A stretch of 18,128 nucleotides of DNA from Bacteroidales bacterium (GTDB lineage Bacteria > Bacteroidota > Bacteroidia > Bacteroidales > SMBSF39), in the NCBI GenBank assembly GCA_021107685.1, contig JAIOSH010000482.1:1-18128 (forward strand). Reading direction: 5' to 3'. The first letter of the stretch is position 1. The number at the start of each line of letters is the position of its first letter. The notes under the pieces were generated by a model. That model saw nothing but the letters and a program-made list of their open reading frames with translations. It had not been told where the DNA came from and did no database searches. The translations under genes were made by a program, and so were the position numbers. Shown in pieces: positions 1 through 7,168 of this stretch.

Positions 1-507
1 GGAGGAATACCACCTTACGGTCCTGTTGATTGGACAGAAGAAACTGCCGGAAATACTCCTGATGACAGGAGAGGATTATGCTCTATGGGACCATTTACTC
101 TTGAACCGGATGGTTTTCATAAAATTGACATCGCTTTTATTACTGCCAGGGGAGACAGCACCATCTCATCAGTAGAATTGCTAAAAACCTATATTGACTC
201 CGTAAAAGCATTATATTACCTGGACCCTGACCATTTCGGCTATACATGGCTTGGCACGGATGAGAACACATTAAACAAATCAAAACTCAATATCTATCCT
301 AATCCCGCTACTTTAATTATTCATGTTGAGGTATCAGGCAAAGCCGAATATATGATCTATGATATTTATGGCAAATTGATAACAAATGGTAATTTGTCAG
401 GGATAAAAAATAAATCAATTGATATTTCAAATCTTGATAAAGGGATTTATCTACTCCGGATCATAAATAATAATACTATTATTTCAAATAAATTTATTAA
501 AAATTAA
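1..507 (+). CDS. T9SS-sorted secreted protein, C-terminal part (5' truncated by window edge)
   Basis: The frame is open from base 1, so this is the last 168 residues of a larger protein. The methionine at 85 is internal; coding-quality sequence (GGIPPYGPVDW and so on) precedes it. About residues 94-168 form a type A T9SS sorting domain: LNIYPNPA, then YDIYGKL, then the terminal block IDISNLDKGIYLLRI and a basic tail. Known for the family: this domain takes proteins across the outer membrane through the type IX system and is then removed. The part before it (DRRG, SGPFTL-like text, IDIAF, ARGDS, SSVELLK) resembles the conserved stretch of large exported Bacteroidota proteins, but I cannot name an enzymatic activity. 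A SprE/PorW-type T9SS component lies in the same window. A rho-independent terminator follows about 55 bp after the stop. Confidence 0.85.
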   Translation, partial: GGIPPYGPVDWTEETAGNTPDDRRGLCSMGPFTLEPDGFHKIDIAFITARGDSTISSVELLKTYIDSVKALYYLDPDHFGYTWLGTDENTLNKSKLNIYPNPATLIIHVEVSGKAEYMIYDIYGKLITNGNLSGIKNKSIDISNLDKGIYLLRIINNNTIISNKFIKN

Positions 508-561
508 AATCCGGTTATAAAACGATTTTTTACCTTTAATTCTTCTTTATGCATTACTCTG

Positions 562-599
562 ACCGCTCGGCATTATTAGTTCGGGCGGTTTTTATTTTA
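562..599 (+). terminator. Rho-independent terminator after the T9SS cargo gene
   Basis: The stem ACCGCTCG (562-569) pairs with CGGGCGGT (582-589) with one G-U pair and a 12-nt loop. A T-rich tract (TTTTTATTTT) starts at the foot of the stem. It is correctly placed to end transcription of the gene stopping at 507. Confidence 0.8.
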
Positions 600-635
600 C
601 TTTACAAATGACAAGAAACAACATTTTCGTGCAAG

Positions 636-664
636 CACTAATTAAATATTTTCATTAATTAGTG
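636..664. repeat. Perfect 10-bp inverted repeat, 9-nt spacer
   Basis: CACTAATTAA (636-645) and TTAATTAGTG (655-664) are exact reverse complements around ATATTTTCA. The right arm with the next bases, AATTAGTGTAAT (657-668), recurs exactly at 1065-1076 inside the palindromic element beyond the 88-aa gene. TTAATTAGTGT (655-665) recurs at 993-1003. It could be an operator or leader hairpin for the gene at 730, or a remnant of the same repeat family. Confidence 0.6.
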
Positions 665-729
665 TAATATTTTTTCATATTAATTCGTTAGCTTATGTAT
701 AAATCAATTTTAAAATTATGCAATAGCTT

Positions 730-996
730 ATGAAAAAACTTTTTACCCTTAATGACTTAATTCTTTTTGCTTATAATGAAACAGAAAAAAAAGATATAAA
801 ATTTCTTACTGAAAAAATCAAATCCGATAATAAAATCAATGAGAAATTCAAATCAATTTTACGAATTAAATGTTTTTTGGATAGCTTATATGTTTCGCCA
901 AGCAAAAATGTTATGAACAATGTATTGAATTATTCAAAATCATTGTCAATTTTCAAAACAAAAGATGCAGGTAATTTTAATTTAATTTTGAATTAA
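730..996 (+). CDS. Small conserved Bacteroidota protein of unknown function (88 aa)
   Basis: The protein opens with MKKLFTLNDLILFAYNET and ends with a block around NVLNYSKSLSIFKT. This layout (an N-terminal ND-LI-F-YNE motif, a charged helical middle, then a C-terminal NxLxYSKSL motif) is one I associate with small unnamed Bacteroidota proteins whose N-terminus loosely resembles anti-sigma-factor N-termini without zinc ligands. That is recollection, not a search. There is no signal peptide, membrane segment or cysteine pair; it is predicted cytoplasmic and mostly helical, and it is lysine-rich. It stands alone between a terminator (562-599) and a repeat element plus terminator (995-1170), so it is probably monocistronic. 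No clear TAnnTTTG promoter box is visible upstream. The stop codon touches the left end of the palindromic element. Confidence 0.7.
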   Translation: MKKLFTLNDLILFAYNETEKKDIKFLTEKIKSDNKINEKFKSILRIKCFLDSLYVSPSKNVMNNVLNYSKSLSIFKTKDAGNFNLILN

Positions 997-1124
997 TTAG
1001 TGTTCATCCATAAACTTATAAAAAGACACGAATTTCACAAATTTACACGAATTAAATTAGTGAAAATTAGTGTAATTCGTGTCCATCCATTTTTTTTAAA
1101 CGACTTTACGGATGGACACTAATT
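995..1124. repeat. Nested palindromic repeat element (about 130 bp)
   Basis: The outer arms at 995-1014 (AATTAGTGTTCATCCATAAA) and 1105-1124 match as inverted repeats at 18 of 20 positions. Inside, 1025-1083 is one long imperfect palindrome centred on 1054, in which 25 of 29 opposed positions are complementary; its ends GACACGAATT (1025-1034) and AATTCGTGTC (1074-1083) are perfect. The arms are built from a roughly 10-bp tandem motif, CAC(G/A)AATTT. A third pairing is possible: GTGTCCATCC (1079-1088) is a perfect complement of GGATGGACAC (1110-1119), competing with the other two. From memory, AATTAGTG/AATTCGTGT strings recur between genes in many Bacteroidota genomes. No coding capacity is seen. 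Confidence 0.8.
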
Positions 1125-1141
1125 ATGATTATCAGAATTTT

Positions 1142-1170
1142 AAACCCCGTGTTTTTAACGGGGTTTTTTT
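1142..1170 (+). terminator. Strong rho-independent terminator
   Basis: AAACCCCGT (1142-1150) and ACGGGGTTT (1158-1166) form a perfect 9-bp stem with a 7-nt loop, running into a seven-T tract (1164-1170). It lies downstream of the 88-aa gene and the palindromic element, and 34 bp before nth. On the minus strand the tail would be weaker, so the plus direction is preferred. Confidence 0.85.
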
Positions 1171-1203
1171 GTTTAAAGACGTTTTGTTGAACTATTTAAG
1201 AAT

Positions 1204-1866
1204 ATGATATTGAAAAAACAGGAACGTTATAAATTATTCATTGAATATTTCTCAAAAAACAAGCCGATAGCTGAGACGGAATTAGTATATGTAACGCCTT
1301 ATGAATTAATGGTAGCAGTAATTTTATCGGCCCAATGTACTGATAAAAGAGTTAATATTATTACAAAAATTTTTTTCAAATCATTTCCCAATGAAAAATC
1401 ACTTGCAAAAGCCTCCAAAGAGGAAGTATATGAAATTATAAAAAGCTGTTCTTATCCCAATAACAAAACAAAGAATTTGATAGGAATGGCAAAAACACTA
1501 ATTGAAAAATTCAATAGTGTTGTTCCGTCTGATATTGATGAATTACAAAAGCTTCCGGGTATAGGGAGAAAAAGTGCTAATGTAATAGCTTCAGTAATCT
1601 TTAAAAAGCCGGTAATGCCGGTTGATACTCATGTATTTAGGGTCTCTGCGAGATTGGGTTTAACTACAAATGCAAAAACTCCATTAGAGACTGAAAAACA
1701 ATTGGTCAAAAATATTCCTGAGGATAAAATAGCAATTGCACATCATTGGCTTATATTGCATGGCAGATATATTTGTTTGGCAAGGAATCCGAAATGCCAG
1801 GAATGTAATCTGAAATATATTTGTAAGTATCAAGAAAACATTTCCAAAAAAATAGAAAATATTTAA
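1204..1866 (+). CDS. nth: Endonuclease III (bifunctional DNA glycosylase/AP lyase)
   Basis: This enzyme removes oxidised pyrimidines from DNA and nicks the abasic site by beta-elimination in base excision repair. The 220-residue length is normal for the family. The helix-hairpin-helix LPGIGRKSANVI covers residues 117-128 with the catalytic lysine at K123. VDTHV carries the catalytic aspartate D141. The C-terminal [4Fe-4S] loop is complete: C191-x6-C198-x2-C201-x5-C207. The helical core motif ILSAQCTDKRVN (40-51) is also typical. The ATG at 1204 gives the expected N-terminus; there is no obvious ribosome binding site, as usual in this phylum. recA follows after 52 bp and the pair makes a repair-themed neighbourhood, although a promoter-like box before recA suggests it can be transcribed separately. 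Confidence 0.95.
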   Translation: MILKKQERYKLFIEYFSKNKPIAETELVYVTPYELMVAVILSAQCTDKRVNIITKIFFKSFPNEKSLAKASKEEVYEIIKSCSYPNNKTKNLIGMAKTLIEKFNSVVPSDIDELQKLPGIGRKSANVIASVIFKKPVMPVDTHVFRVSARLGLTTNAKTPLETEKQLVKNIPEDKIAIAHHWLILHGRYICLARNPKCQECNLKYICKYQENISKKIENI

Positions 1867-1874
1867 GAATTAAG

Positions 1875-1882
1875 TATTTTTG
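1875..1882 (+). promoter_or_regulatory. Putative -7 box (TATTTTTG) for recA
   Basis: TATTTTTG matches the Bacteroidota -7 consensus TAnnTTTG. No TTTG-like -33 box is visible at the usual spacing, so the call rests on the -7 element and position alone. Transcription from it would begin near 1889 and give a leader of about 30 nt to the ATG at 1919. This argues against the TTG at 1880, which lies inside the box, as the start of recA. No LexA-type operator was recognised. Confidence 0.5.
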
Positions 1883-1918
1883 TGGTTTATAAAAAAATTA
1901 ATTAAAAACATTAATATT

Positions 1919-2929
1919 ATGTCAAAAGATAATCAGGAACAAAATAAGGAAAAACTTAAGGCATTACAGCTTACCATTGATAAATTAGAGAAATCTTATG
2001 GTAAAGGTACTATTATGAAATTAGGTGATTCGGCAATTGAAAATATACCATTTATTTCTACCGGTTCTATTAACCTGGATATTGCACTTGGTGTCGGGGG
2101 TTTACCAAAAGGAAGAGTAACAGAGATATTCGGTCCGGAGTCTTCGGGTAAAACTACATTGGCTATTCATGCTATTGCTGAGTCACAGAAAGCCGGTGGT
2201 ATTGCAGCTTTTATTGATGCAGAACATGCTTTTGACAGGTTTTATGCACAAAAATTAGGAGTTGATATTGAAAACCTGCTTATTTCTCAACCGGATAACG
2301 GAGAGCAGGCACTTGAAATCACTGATAATCTTATCAGGTCAGGAGCAATTGATATTATTGTGATTGATTCCGTTGCTGCATTAACTCCAAAAAGCGAAAT
2401 TGAAGGCGAAATGGGTGATTCTAAAATGGGATTACAGGCAAGACTTATGTCTCAGGCATTACGTAAACTAACATCTACTATTAGCAAAACAGGTTGTTGC
2501 TGTATTTTTGTTAATCAATTACGTGAAAAAATTGGTATTATGTTTGGAAACCCTGAAACTACAACAGGTGGAAATGCTTTAAAATTTTATTCGTCAGTAC
2601 GTCTTGATATCAGAAGAATTAGCCAGATAAAAGATACAGACAAAGTAATTGGTAACAGAACAAGGGTTAAAGTTGTGAAAAATAAAGTAGCACCTCCTTT
2701 CAGAATCGCTGAATTTGATATTATTTTCGGTGAAGGTATTTCTAAAATAGGTGAAATCATTGATCTAAGCGTTGACCGTAATATTATTAAAAAGAGTGGT
2801 TCCTGGTATAGTTATGGCGACACCAAATTAGGTCAGGGCAGGGATGCTGTTAAAGCGTTATTATCAGATAATCCTGAATTAAGCACAGAACTTGAAAATA
2901 AAATTAGGGAAGCTATTGCTGCTGCCTGA
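1919..2929 (+). CDS. recA: Recombinase RecA
   Basis: RecA forms ATP-dependent filaments on single-stranded DNA, drives homologous pairing and strand exchange, and stimulates LexA-type self-cleavage. With the ATG at 1919 the protein is 336 residues and begins MSKDNQEQ. Walker A GPESSGKT is at 72-79, the catalytic glutamate E102 is in DAEHAFD, Walker B IIVIDSVAAL is around 146-155, and the DNA-binding loop L2 region NQLREKIGIMFGNPETTTGG is at 199-218. The C-terminus ends EAIAAA and lacks the long acidic tail of enterobacterial RecA. The frame can be extended 13 codons to a TTG at 1880, but that adds non-conserved residues and overlaps the promoter-like box, so ATG is preferred. A hairpin about 60 bp after the stop probably ends the transcript. 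Confidence 0.97.
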   Translation: MSKDNQEQNKEKLKALQLTIDKLEKSYGKGTIMKLGDSAIENIPFISTGSINLDIALGVGGLPKGRVTEIFGPESSGKTTLAIHAIAESQKAGGIAAFIDAEHAFDRFYAQKLGVDIENLLISQPDNGEQALEITDNLIRSGAIDIIVIDSVAALTPKSEIEGEMGDSKMGLQARLMSQALRKLTSTISKTGCCCIFVNQLREKIGIMFGNPETTTGGNALKFYSSVRLDIRRISQIKDTDKVIGNRTRVKVVKNKVAPPFRIAEFDIIFGEGISKIGEIIDLSVDRNIIKKSGSWYSYGDTKLGQGRDAVKALLSDNPELSTELENKIREAIAAA

Positions 2930-2987
2930 ATAAAAATTAGCATCAAACTTTAGCTTGGTGGCAACATAAAGAAAAAATGCAAAATTT

Positions 2988-3008
2988 AGCCTGTTTTAAC
3001 AGGCTTTC
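2988..3008 (+). terminator. Probable terminator after recA
   Basis: AGCCTGT (2988-2994) and ACAGGCT (2999-3005) form a 7-bp stem around TTTA, followed by only a short T run (TTTC). A weaker hairpin, CATCAAAC / GCTTGGTG with a TTTA loop, lies upstream at 2941-2960. The weak U-tract keeps confidence moderate. Confidence 0.5.
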
Positions 3009-3055
3009 AAAAATTATTAACATGTTACATTCATCTGGTTCTATTAAAAAAAAAT

Positions 3056-4075
3056 ATGAGTAAATATTTTCATTTATATGTTTTATTCCTAAGTCTTTTT
3101 ATTGTTATTGCCTGCGGAAGAAATAAAAATAATAATACTCAACATTTTGTTGCAAATGATACCATAGCTTCTGAATTGGTTAAACTGAATAATAAAATAA
3201 GATCAGATTCGCAAAACAGCAGTTATTATAATGAAAGAGCCAGGTATTATGTTGAAAACCAAGAAGCGAATAAAGCATTAAAGGATATTAATAAGGCTCT
3301 CCAGATAGATTCAACTAAAACTACATATTATATTACCCTGTCGGATATTTATTTATTAATGGGTAAATTTGAAAATAGTTTTAAATACTTAGAAAAAGCA
3401 GTTGATTTAGATTCTGAAAATATTGAAGCGAATTTAAAGCTTGCAGAATTATACCTTATCTTTAAAAAGTATTCTGAATGCTTTGAATATTTAGATAAAG
3501 TTATTTCGATTGACAAAATAAATTCAAAGGCTTATTATATAAAAGGTTTTGTATTTCTTGAAACAGGAGATACTGCAAAAGCTATTAAAAATTACCAGAA
3601 ATCAGTTGACCTTAACCAGGATTTTTATGATGCTTATATTCAATTAGGAATTATTTTTTTTGCTAAAAGAAATAACCTTGCAATTAATTATTTTAACAAT
3701 GCACTAAATATAGAGCCATTAAGTGTTGAAGCTAATTACTATCTCGGATTATTTTATCAGGAAAACGAAGAATATGAAAAAGCAATTCAGCTTTATACAA
3801 CTATCTTAAATAATAATCCTGATTATAAATATGCACATTTTAATTTAGGATATATTAATTTAGTATATCTAAAAGATTTTAATACTGCGATTTCACATTT
3901 TACTGATGCAATAAACATAGACCCGAAATATTCAGATGCTTATTACAATAGGGGATTTAGTTATGAACTTCTTGGCGATAGAGCTAATGCACGGAATGAT
4001 TATAATAAAACATTGCAGTTAAAGACCAATTACCAAAAAGCTATTAATGGGCTGAACAGGCTTGATGAAAATTAA
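3056..4075 (+). CDS. TPR-repeat lipoprotein
   Basis: A hydrophobic signal segment (residues 5-19) ends in a lipobox-like VIAC with the lipidation cysteine at C20, followed by a polar Asn-rich linker (GRNKNNN). Hence it is probably a periplasm-facing lipoprotein. From about residue 55 to 326 there are some eight consecutive tetratricopeptide repeats, visible from the periodic Y-x-x-x-G/A-x-x-Y and P/D-x-x-A-x-x-N/Y pattern (for example YDAYIQLGIIFF, VEANYYLGLFYQ, SDAYYNRGFSYELLGD). TPR arrays are protein-protein interaction scaffolds; no enzymatic domain is present. It follows recA after 126 bp and a hairpin, and precedes the glycosyltransferase by 84 bp. The partner is unknown. Confidence 0.85.
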   Translation: MSKYFHLYVLFLSLFIVIACGRNKNNNTQHFVANDTIASELVKLNNKIRSDSQNSSYYNERARYYVENQEANKALKDINKALQIDSTKTTYYITLSDIYLLMGKFENSFKYLEKAVDLDSENIEANLKLAELYLIFKKYSECFEYLDKVISIDKINSKAYYIKGFVFLETGDTAKAIKNYQKSVDLNQDFYDAYIQLGIIFFAKRNNLAINYFNNALNIEPLSVEANYYLGLFYQENEEYEKAIQLYTTILNNNPDYKYAHFNLGYINLVYLKDFNTAISHFTDAINIDPKYSDAYYNRGFSYELLGDRANARNDYNKTLQLKTNYQKAINGLNRLDEN

Positions 4076-4159
4076 TCTTTCAATTCTTTTTTAATATTTT
4101 GTAATTCTTTTTACAAATTGTTCCGATGAAACTTTTTAAATCAGGGATATAATTTAATT

Positions 4160-5335
4160 GTGGACAAAAGTAAAATATTTGAAGAAAAAAAATGCTGTGT
4201 TATAATTCCTACTTATAACAATTGTAAAACTATTGATAATGTAATTACAGGAGTTTTAAAATTTACCTGTAATATCATAATTGTTAATGATGGCTCAACA
4301 GATGAAACAGAAGGAATTTTAAAAAAATACAAAAATCTGCATATCATAAGTTATTCTGATAATAAAGGCAAGGGTTTTGCTTTAAGAAAAGGATTTAGAT
4401 CGGCACGTGAAAAAGGATATGAATATGCCATAACCATTGACTCCGATGGGCAACATTCTCCTGATAATATTCCTTCATTTATTGACAAATTAGAAAAAGA
4501 ACCTGAAGCAATAATTATTGGGGCAAGGAATATGAAACAGGAAAATATTCCCGGTAAAAGCAGTTTTGGACATAAATTTTCTAATTTTTGGTTCAGATTT
4601 GAAACAGGTATTAAATTGCCGGATACTCAATCGGGATTCAGGCTTTATCCTTTAAAATTAATTGAAAACATAAAATTTTTCACTAAAAAGTTTGAATTTG
4701 AAATTGAAGTTATTGTCAGGGCTGCATGGAAAGGTATAAAAGTTACTTCAATTCCTATTAATATATTTTATGCTTCAAAAGAAAAACGAGTTTCTCATTT
4801 TCGTCCTATTCGTGATTTTATAAGAGTAAGTATATTAAATTCTATTTTAGTCTTTATTGCCATTCTATTTATCAAACCTTTTGCATTTTTAAAACATTTT
4901 AATAAGAAATCAATTAAAAATTTTATTAATAAAAATTTATTATATACAAAAGATTCAAATATTAAAATAGTTTTATCGGTAATGCTGGGAATATTTATGG
5001 GAATTGCACCTGTGTGGGGTTATCAGTTGTTATTAGCAATAATGCTGGCTTATATTTTTAAGCTTAATAAATTAATTGTTATTGTTGCTGCCAACATAAG
5101 CATTCCCCCAATGATACCTGTAATTTTATATTTAAGCTATATTGCAGGAGGATTATTCTCGGGAAATAATACTGATAACATAATTGAATTTAGTTCGGGT
5201 ATTACTATAGCGTTTGTAAAGGATAATTTAATACAATATATTATTGGCAGTATCTTTTTCGGATTAATATGTTCATTTAGCTTTGGACTTTTTACTTATA
5301 TTTTTTTAAAACTATTCAGGAAAAAAATTAATTAA
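4160..5335 (+). CDS. Family 2 glycosyltransferase fused to C-terminal DUF2062 membrane domain
   Basis: Residues 12-215 are a GT-A family 2 glycosyltransferase of the dolichyl/polyprenyl-phosphate mannosyltransferase type: IPTYN at 16-20, NDGSTDE at 43-49, the metal-binding DSDGQH at 94-99, and DTQSGFRLY at 155-163. Residues 222-240 are a membrane helix. About 265-385 form a DUF2062-like domain with GIFMGIAPVWGYQLLLA, NISIPPMIP and further hydrophobic helices. The likely role is transfer of a sugar from a nucleotide donor to a lipid carrier or envelope lipid at the inner membrane; donor and acceptor cannot be read from the sequence. The start is GTG at 4160: the next upstream in-frame stop is at 4127 and no ATG lies between. 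It converges on the minus-strand gene ending at 5342, leaving only 6 bp. Confidence 0.88.
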   Translation: MDKSKIFEEKKCCVIIPTYNNCKTIDNVITGVLKFTCNIIIVNDGSTDETEGILKKYKNLHIISYSDNKGKGFALRKGFRSAREKGYEYAITIDSDGQHSPDNIPSFIDKLEKEPEAIIIGARNMKQENIPGKSSFGHKFSNFWFRFETGIKLPDTQSGFRLYPLKLIENIKFFTKKFEFEIEVIVRAAWKGIKVTSIPINIFYASKEKRVSHFRPIRDFIRVSILNSILVFIAILFIKPFAFLKHFNKKSIKNFINKNLLYTKDSNIKIVLSVMLGIFMGIAPVWGYQLLLAIMLAYIFKLNKLIVIVAANISIPPMIPVILYLSYIAGGLFSGNNTDNIIEFSSGITIAFVKDNLIQYIIGSIFFGLICSFSFGLFTYIFLKLFRKKIN

Positions 5336-5341
5336 CTTCTA

Positions 5342-7156
5342 TTATTTAAATATTAATTCCCGGTATTTTTTATTATCCCAGGCATTCAGCATTTCACGGA
5401 AATCCTGGTAATATTTTACTTTTATGATCTTTTGTGAAAAAATTATTGACCTGAAAACCTCAACTTTATTGCCTTTTTGTTTAATTTCAATTACAACATT
5501 TCCAAAATCTTTATTAATTTTTAATTTAATTTCAGGAGTAACCAATTTCAAAGTATCAGGTAATTCAATTGTGTATTGATATTTCTCATTTATAGTATTT
5601 GGGATTTCTAAAGGAGTTGAACGTTTTTCCGGTAATAATTTTATTCTCCAGTTATAAGTGTCTTTTGAAATTAAAGGAATATCCAAAAATAAATAATCTT
5701 CCTGATTTTTAAAAGGTTCTTTATTTTCAGTTTTATAATCTATTATTGTAATGTTTTGTGCTGATTTAATAATTTCAAATTCATTTATGTTTTTTGAAGA
5801 AATTCCATGTGTAAATATATTTTTTGCTTTGTTTTCATCTTTGCTTAATTGTAAAAAAGGATTTAATGCATTGGTCAGTTTTACATTTATAGTTCCTGTC
5901 AGATGTTTCTCATTATTATAAATAAAATCACCCTGAACAAAGATTTCATTTTTTGAATCATCTTCCGTATCAACTAATAAACCTGTTTGGGAATTAAGCG
6001 GTAAAACGGATTTTGATACTAAATCGTAATGTAAGTTTTGTGCATTTATTTTTGTAGCAGAAATATAAAGTTGCTTAGCTTCTTTTAAATTAACCCTAAC
6101 TAAAAATTCTTCAATATTGAGTAAATTTCCCAATTCCCTGTTAAAATAAACAGAAGGAATGATAGCAACAGGTTCTGCATTAATATCAGCTTTAATTAAA
6201 AGACTTGTAAGCAAAATGGATTTTTCTAATTGGGTTCCTCCATTGCTATTCCATGTTTCTATTGCTGTTCTGCAACGAAAACCCGAATATCTCTCCGGAA
6301 TATGATAATAATTAATATCATTAACAACCAACTCCTGCAGCTTCAAAGCCTGTATCAATTCTTTCTCGTTCTCATTTGTTATTTCATCAACTGCTTTTAT
6401 CATAGATTTGTTGACTTCATAATTAAAAGCAGCTTGCTTAACTAAATAATTATAAACATCTTCCATATTATTTGAAGTGCTGAATATCAATCTCGGTAAA
6501 TATTCATTTTCATTTGACTGAAATGATTCGTGTGATCGAGCAGCTAAGTTCTTAAAAGTCCATTTAAAGACCTTCATATTTTCTTCATTATAAATTTCCG
6601 GTGCTGTTCTTAAATTAAAAATTTTATGCTTTAAAGATTTATCTTTGGGGATACGTACAATAACTATTAATTCATTTATCGGGGAATTTTCAGACAAAAT
6701 TTCATTTCCCATAAGTGCGGGAAAAAAGTCTTTAGAGCTTGTAATATTATAATCAAGTTCAATGACAGCATTTCTTTCTAATCCCGTATGAGTTACTACC
6801 ATTTCCCTCAAGTGATTATAAGCCGGTGCATTAGCTGCAAATCTTGGCAAGACTTCATTAAAGGCATTTTCAGGAGTTTTCACAATTTTGCCGTCAGCCA
6901 TTGTTGTAAAAGATTTATTGATTTTTAATTCCTGAAATTGAGGATTATAAACTATAAAAGTTTCACCGTAAAGCCTGTTAAAGGACAGGTATGTTAATAG
7001 TTTTAATTTTTTAGAATAATGAAATACTGTGCTTTCATCTTCATTCAATTGGTATTCTTTTATTATTTTTAAATAAACAGCATCTGCATTTTCTTCTTGT
7101 GCATAAGTAAAATTTATTATAAAAATGCTTAATAATATCCAAATATAATTTTTCAT
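5342..7156 (-). CDS. Exported DUF3857 protein with degenerate transglutaminase-like domain
   Basis: A signal peptide (MKNYIWILLSIFIINFTYAQ) with cleavage near A19/Q20 exports this 604-residue protein. The N-terminal half, with LKINKSF, DGK, LERNAVIELDYNITSS and NELIVIVRIP, fits DUF3857. About residues 265-370 align by eye with the transglutaminase-like core (YHIPERYSGFRCRTAIETW, then EKSILLTSLLIKADINAEPVAI). The usual GDCKDK nucleophile motif reads GTQLEK (307-312), the NH motif reads EEFLVRV and the LDPTW position reads ISATK, so Cys, His and Asp all appear lost. It is therefore probably a non-catalytic binding or scaffold protein. The C-terminal 240 residues look beta-rich. It is the second gene of a two-gene operon, 12 bp after the intact paralogue. 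Confidence 0.82.
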   Translation of the reverse strand: MKNYIWILLSIFIINFTYAQEENADAVYLKIIKEYQLNEDESTVFHYSKKLKLLTYLSFNRLYGETFIVYNPQFQELKINKSFTTMADGKIVKTPENAFNEVLPRFAANAPAYNHLREMVVTHTGLERNAVIELDYNITSSKDFFPALMGNEILSENSPINELIVIVRIPKDKSLKHKIFNLRTAPEIYNEENMKVFKWTFKNLAARSHESFQSNENEYLPRLIFSTSNNMEDVYNYLVKQAAFNYEVNKSMIKAVDEITNENEKELIQALKLQELVVNDINYYHIPERYSGFRCRTAIETWNSNGGTQLEKSILLTSLLIKADINAEPVAIIPSVYFNRELGNLLNIEEFLVRVNLKEAKQLYISATKINAQNLHYDLVSKSVLPLNSQTGLLVDTEDDSKNEIFVQGDFIYNNEKHLTGTINVKLTNALNPFLQLSKDENKAKNIFTHGISSKNINEFEIIKSAQNITIIDYKTENKEPFKNQEDYLFLDIPLISKDTYNWRIKLLPEKRSTPLEIPNTINEKYQYTIELPDTLKLVTPEIKLKINKDFGNVVIEIKQKGNKVEVFRSIIFSQKIIKVKYYQDFREMLNAWDNKKYRELIFK

Positions 7157-7168
7157 TTTCTGTTTTTT

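Noticed and set aside
995..1124. Possible CRISPR array or Tn terminal repeats
   Set aside because: The roughly 10-bp units have no spacers of constant length, no cas genes are nearby, and no transposase is present, so it was kept only as a palindromic repeat.
1880..1918. N-terminal extension of RecA to a TTG at 1880
   Set aside because: The added residues are not RecA-like and the codon lies within a TAnnTTTG promoter box; ATG 1919 gives the normal N-terminus.
4098..4117. TTTGTAA/TTACAAA hairpin before the glycosyltransferase
   Set aside because: AT-only 7-bp stem without a T-tract; expected by chance in such AT-rich spacer.
6230..6445. Short plus-strand frame inside the degenerate DUF3857 gene
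   Set aside because: Shadow of a strongly supported minus-strand gene; no features of its own.
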